Below are positions 6,122 through 8,773 of a stretch of 8,773 nt of DNA, piece by piece. The notes under the pieces are model-generated. The model saw nothing but the letters and a program-made list of their open reading frames with translations. It had not been told where the DNA came from and made no database searches. Position numbers and translations under genes: made by a program. Every line of letters begins with the position of its first letter. Position 1 is the stretch's first letter. This DNA comes from an uncultured Oscillospiraceae bacterium (GTDB taxonomy: Bacteria; Bacillota; Clostridia; Oscillospirales; Oscillospiraceae): assembly GCA_934661135.1 (NCBI GenBank), contig CAKUJA010000087.1, forward strand, positions 1-8,773, read 5' to 3'.

Positions 6122-7254
6122 GAACGCTTTCCATTCTCGGCTCCACCGGCTCTATCGGGCGGCAGACGCTTGACGTCGTCGACGACCTCGGTCTGCGCGT
6201 CGCCGCGCTGACCGCGAACTGCGACGTCGACCGGATGGAGACGCAGTGCCGAAAATATCGCCCGGCGCTTGCCGTGATGATGGATTCTGCCTCCGCGCAG
6301 GCATTAAACGTCCGTTTGGCGGATACAACTATAAGGGTGGCTGCCGGTATGGATGGTCTGCTCGAAGCGGCGACGCTGCCCGCAGCCGACACGGTTGTGA
6401 CCGCAGTCTCCGGTATGATCGGTCTGCGGCCGACGCTCGCGGCCATCCGCGAACGAAAGCGCATTGCGCTGGCCAACAAGGAGACGCTCGTCTGCGCGGG
6501 CGAGCTGGTCATGCAGGAAGCTGCGCGCTGCGGCGCAGAGATCATCCCTGTCGACTCGGAGCATTCGGCCATTTTTCAGTGTCTCATGGGATGCCATGAC
6601 CGGCGCGAAATCCGCCGTTTGATTCTCACCTGCTCCGGCGGCCCCTTCTTCGGCATGACGCGCGAGGAATTGGCCGGAAAGACGAAGGCCGACGCACTAA
6701 AGCATCCAAACTGGAAGATGGGCGCGAAAATCACCATCGACTGCGCGACTCTGATGAACAAGGGGCTAGAAGTGATTGAAGCGATGCGCCTTTACAGTCT
6801 GCCGCTGGAGAAGGTCACGGCGATCATCCACCGGCAGTCGATCATTCATTCGCTCGTGGAATTTGTCGACGGCGCCGTGATGGCGCAGCTCGGCGTGCCG
6901 GATATGCGCATTCCGATTGGCCTTGCCATGACCTACCCCGAGCGGCTGCACAATCCCGCACCGGCGCTTGATCTGTTCCGCTGCGGGAATCTGAGCTTCG
7001 GCGAGCTTGACGAAGCGGCGTTCCCCTGCTTCGCGCTGGCCAAACAGGCCGCGCGCCTGGGTGGTACGGCCTGCGCCGCGATGAACGCGGCAAATGAGGT
7101 CGCTGTTGCGCGCTATTTGCGCGACGAGATCCGGTTTTATGACATTCCCTCGGCGGTGGAACACGCGCTCGCGCTGCCGGTTCACCAGGCTCCGACGCTG
7201 GAGGACATTCTGGCCGTCGACGCAGAAGCCAGGCAGCTTGCCGCTGCGTTGTAG
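6118..7254 (+). CDS. dxr: 1-deoxy-D-xylulose 5-phosphate reductoisomerase
   Basis: Converts DXP to MEP with NADPH and a divalent metal, the committed step of the MEP isoprenoid pathway and the target of fosmidomycin. It is 378 residues (E. coli 398). Residues 8-14 (G-S-T-G-S-I-G) form the NADPH-binding loop; A-N-K-E-T-L-V (119-125) follows. Metal ligands are D146 and E148 in V-D-S-E-H and E218 in N-K-G-L-E. S173-G-G-P-F and H196-P-N-W-K-M-G line the active site, and H-R-Q-S-I-I-H-S-L-V-E (238-248) is conserved. C209 in I-D-C-A-T-L-M-N replaces the Ser that in E. coli (S222) contacts the substrate phosphate. The GTG start at 6118 overlaps the cdsA stop; GGAGG lies seven bases upstream. The next gene is 190 bases away. 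Confidence 0.96.
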   Translation: MRTLSILGSTGSIGRQTLDVVDDLGLRVAALTANCDVDRMETQCRKYRPALAVMMDSASAQALNVRLADTTIRVAAGMDGLLEAATLPAADTVVTAVSGMIGLRPTLAAIRERKRIALANKETLVCAGELVMQEAARCGAEIIPVDSEHSAIFQCLMGCHDRREIRRLILTCSGGPFFGMTREELAGKTKADALKHPNWKMGAKITIDCATLMNKGLEVIEAMRLYSLPLEKVTAIIHRQSIIHSLVEFVDGAVMAQLGVPDMRIPIGLAMTYPERLHNPAPALDLFRCGNLSFGELDEAAFPCFALAKQAARLGGTACAAMNAANEVAVARYLRDEIRFYDIPSAVEHALALPVHQAPTLEDILAVDAEARQLAAAL

Positions 7255-7395
7255 GGTTAAGGGGCATCTGAAAACTGACGCGGCACACCGCAAAAAGACC
7301 CGCTTTCCGCGTGCATTGGGAGATTTCAGATACACCCTAGATGCCCTGTATGCAAAATTCTGCATTTGTGGGGGGTGGACGGCGCTGCCCGCGCC
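7252..7395 (+). other. Structured spacer between dxr and rseP
   Basis: No gene is recognised in 7255-7444. The spacer holds several inverted repeats. One nested set pairs 7252-7257 with 7334-7339 (6 bp, including the dxr stop), 7266-7273 with 7324-7331 (8 bp) and 7278-7283 with 7307-7312 (6 bp). A competing helix pairs 7261-7269 with 7339-7347 (9 bp with one G-T). Downstream are small hairpins ATGCA/TGCAT (7350-7365) and GGCGC/GCGCC (7381-7395). None has a T tract, so this is not a standard terminator, and no good sigma-A promoter was seen. It could be an RNA leader, a processing site, or a dispersed repeat. Confidence 0.5.
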
Positions 7396-7444
7396 TTGTG
7401 CAGTTTTCTATCGGTTGACTATTCTCACCGGAAAGGGTGATTTC

Positions 7445-8500
7445 ATGTATATTCTGATCGCAATTTTGATTTTCGGCATTTTGATCTTTTTCCACGAGCT
7501 AGGCCATTTTCTGACGGCCAAGGCCTGCGGCGTGCAGGTCAATGAATTTTCCATCTGCATGGGGCCGGCGGTCTGGAAAAAGCAGAAGGGCGAGACGCTC
7601 TACGCCATCCGCTGCATTCCGATTGGCGGCTATTGCGCGATGGAGGGCGAGGATGCGGATTCTGAGAATCCGCGTGCCTTTACACGCCAGAGCTGGTGGA
7701 AGCGAACGCTGATTCTGCTGGCCGGCTCCGCAATGAATTTTCTGACCGGCCTGCTGGTGCTGGCGATTCTCTACTCCACGGTTGCGGGATTTTCGACCGC
7801 GAAGATCGACGGCTTTTTCGACGGCTGCCCGTTGGAGAGCGAGCAGGGACTTCAGGTTGGCGACGAGCTTTACAAAATTGACGGACGGCGCGTCTACATC
7901 TACTCCGACGTCGGAATGCTGCTTGGCCGCAACACAACCGGACGGTTTGACCTCGTGGTCAAGCGCGACGGCAAGCTCGTCGAGCTAAAGGATTTTGCAA
8001 TGACGCCGCGGCTCTATACCGTGGACGGCGAGGAACAGTACAAATACGGTCTGTACTTCGGGGCAGAGGAAAAGACGGTCGGCACAGTTCTGAAAAACAC
8101 ATGGTATACCGCGCTCGACTTCGGGCGGCTCGTGTGGATGGGATTGGAGGATCTGATTTCCGGCATGGTTTCCGTCAAGGAGATGTCCGGCCCGGTCGGG
8201 ATTGTGTCGGTTATCGCAGAGACCGGAGAAAGCGCAGCATCAACCGCAGAGGGATTGCTGAACGTTGCCTATCTCGGCGCATTCATCGCGGTTAATCTGG
8301 CTGTGATGAACCTGCTGCCGCTGCCTGCGCTCGACGGCGGGCGTATCTTCCTGCTGTTTGTCAACACGCTCTTTACCGCAATCACGAAGAAGAAAATCCC
8401 ATCCAAATATGAAGCCTGGATTCACGCAGCCGGGATGATTCTGCTGCTGGCATTCATGGCATTTGTCACATTCAAGGATATTTGGTCGCTGTTCCAGTAG
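7445..8500 (+). CDS. rseP: Site-2 (RseP/RasP-type) intramembrane zinc metalloprotease
   Basis: Cleaves membrane-embedded substrates such as anti-sigma factors and leftover signal peptides; active in the cytoplasmic membrane. It is 351 residues, shorter than E. coli RseP (two PDZ domains) and closer to the single-PDZ form. The first helix carries H17-E-L-G-H21, the zinc-binding HExxH. A second hydrophobic segment (about 86-112) follows I-P-I-G-G-Y (58-63). A PDZ-like domain (about 115-185) has G-C-P-L then L-Q-V-G-D-E-L-Y-K-I-D-G. N-L-L-P-L-P-A-L-D-G-G (289-299) contains the third ligand (D297), and a last helix is at about 327-345. The ATG at 7445 is chosen because the family begins at this helix and AAAGGGTGA (7432-7440) precedes it; the frame is open to 7094 but overlaps dxr. 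Confidence 0.95.
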   Translation: MYILIAILIFGILIFFHELGHFLTAKACGVQVNEFSICMGPAVWKKQKGETLYAIRCIPIGGYCAMEGEDADSENPRAFTRQSWWKRTLILLAGSAMNFLTGLLVLAILYSTVAGFSTAKIDGFFDGCPLESEQGLQVGDELYKIDGRRVYIYSDVGMLLGRNTTGRFDLVVKRDGKLVELKDFAMTPRLYTVDGEEQYKYGLYFGAEEKTVGTVLKNTWYTALDFGRLVWMGLEDLISGMVSVKEMSGPVGIVSVIAETGESAASTAEGLLNVAYLGAFIAVNLAVMNLLPLPALDGGRIFLLFVNTLFTAITKKKIPSKYEAWIHAAGMILLLAFMAFVTFKDIWSLFQ

Positions 8501-8508
8501 GAGGTTCT

Positions 8509-8773
8509 ATGACGAGACAAATTCATGTCGGCTCCGTCGCCATCGGCGGCGGAGCGCCGGTTTCCATTCAATCCATGCTCAACACCCGCACCACGGATGT
8601 GGATGCTTCCCTGTGCCAGATACGTGCGCTCGCTGCCGCCGGCTGCGAGATTGCGCGTCTGGCCATTCCTGATCTGGATGCGGCACACGCCTTCCGCGAG
8701 ATCTGCGCGGAGTCGCCGCTGCCGCTCGTCGCGGATATCCACTTTGACTACCGCCTTGCCATCGCCGCTGCCG
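8509..8773 (+). CDS. ispG: (E)-4-hydroxy-3-methylbut-2-enyl-diphosphate synthase, N-terminal part
   Basis: IspG (GcpE) is the iron-sulfur enzyme that converts MEcPP to HMBPP, the next-to-last MEP-pathway step. Only the first 88 codons are in the window. Recognition rests on V-G-S-V-A-I-G-G-G-A-P-V (7-18), I-Q-S-M-L-N-T-R-T-T-D (20-30) and V-A-D-I-H-F-D-Y-R-L-A (74-84), all in the TIM-barrel domain. The iron-sulfur cysteines lie in the C-terminal domain, outside the window. The ATG at 8509 has AGGAGG at 8499-8504, overlapping the rseP stop codon, so the two genes are in one transcript. With dxr upstream, the cluster holds two MEP-pathway steps. Confidence 0.96.
   Translation, partial: MTRQIHVGSVAIGGGAPVSIQSMLNTRTTDVDASLCQIRALAAAGCEIARLAIPDLDAAHAFREICAESPLPLVADIHFDYRLAIAAA

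Noticed and set aside
7415..7443. TTGACT at 7415 as a promoter -35 for rseP
   Set aside because: The matching -10 position (about 7438-7443) reads TGATTT, a poor match, and it would put the transcription start after the start codon.
7094..7444. Upstream extension of rseP by 117 codons
   Set aside because: The frame is open but overlaps the end of dxr and the structured spacer. RseP proteins start at the HExxH helix, and a ribosome binding site lies just before 7445.
1..8773. A novel defence, mobile or biosynthetic system
   Set aside because: Every sizeable reading frame that holds up is a known housekeeping gene. No transposase, integrase, direct repeat array, attachment site or unusual gene cassette was seen.

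Overview
The window is a stretch of ordinary chromosome from a moderately GC-rich member of the Bacillota, most likely a gut-type Clostridia (Oscillospiraceae/Ruminococcaceae-like). This is inferred from three things: the Bacillota gene order pyrH-frr-uppS-cdsA-dxr-rseP-ispG, strong GGAGG-type ribosome binding sites, and the protein sequences themselves. There are no mobile elements, CRISPR arrays, rRNA or tRNA genes, and no sign of a novel defence or metabolic system. Most genes are confidently recognised housekeeping genes.

Left part (1-3134): the 3' end of a threonyl-tRNA synthetase gene (thrS, + strand) ends at a strong intrinsic terminator. A small gene follows for an 81-residue membrane protein with two predicted helices and a C-terminal zinc ribbon (+). 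It converges on a complete glutaminyl-tRNA synthetase gene (glnS, - strand), and a shared hairpin lies between their 3' ends. glnS and the next cluster diverge from a 197-bp AT-rich intergenic region that carries a good promoter candidate in each direction.

Right part (3135-8773): a seven-gene + strand cluster. pyrH (UMP kinase) and frr (ribosome recycling factor) are each followed by an intergenic terminator-like hairpin. Next come uppS, cdsA and dxr, joined by 4-base stop/start overlaps (ATGA and GTGA). A 190-bp gap rich in inverted repeats separates dxr from rseP, and ispG starts just after rseP and runs off the window. The cluster links nucleotide supply and translation (pyrH, frr) with envelope precursors: dxr and ispG are MEP-pathway steps towards IPP/DMAPP, uppS turns IPP and FPP into undecaprenyl diphosphate for cell-wall synthesis, cdsA makes CDP-diacylglycerol for phospholipids, and rseP is a site-2 membrane protease.

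Points worth a second look are the structured dxr-rseP spacer with two mutually exclusive folds, a Ser-to-Cys change at a predicted phosphate-binding position of Dxr, a changed CdsA signature (L-T-H-G-G rather than P-G-H-G-G), a GlnRS in a Bacillota-like genome, the small zinc-ribbon membrane protein, and hairpins that may partition the pyrH-frr-uppS transcript.
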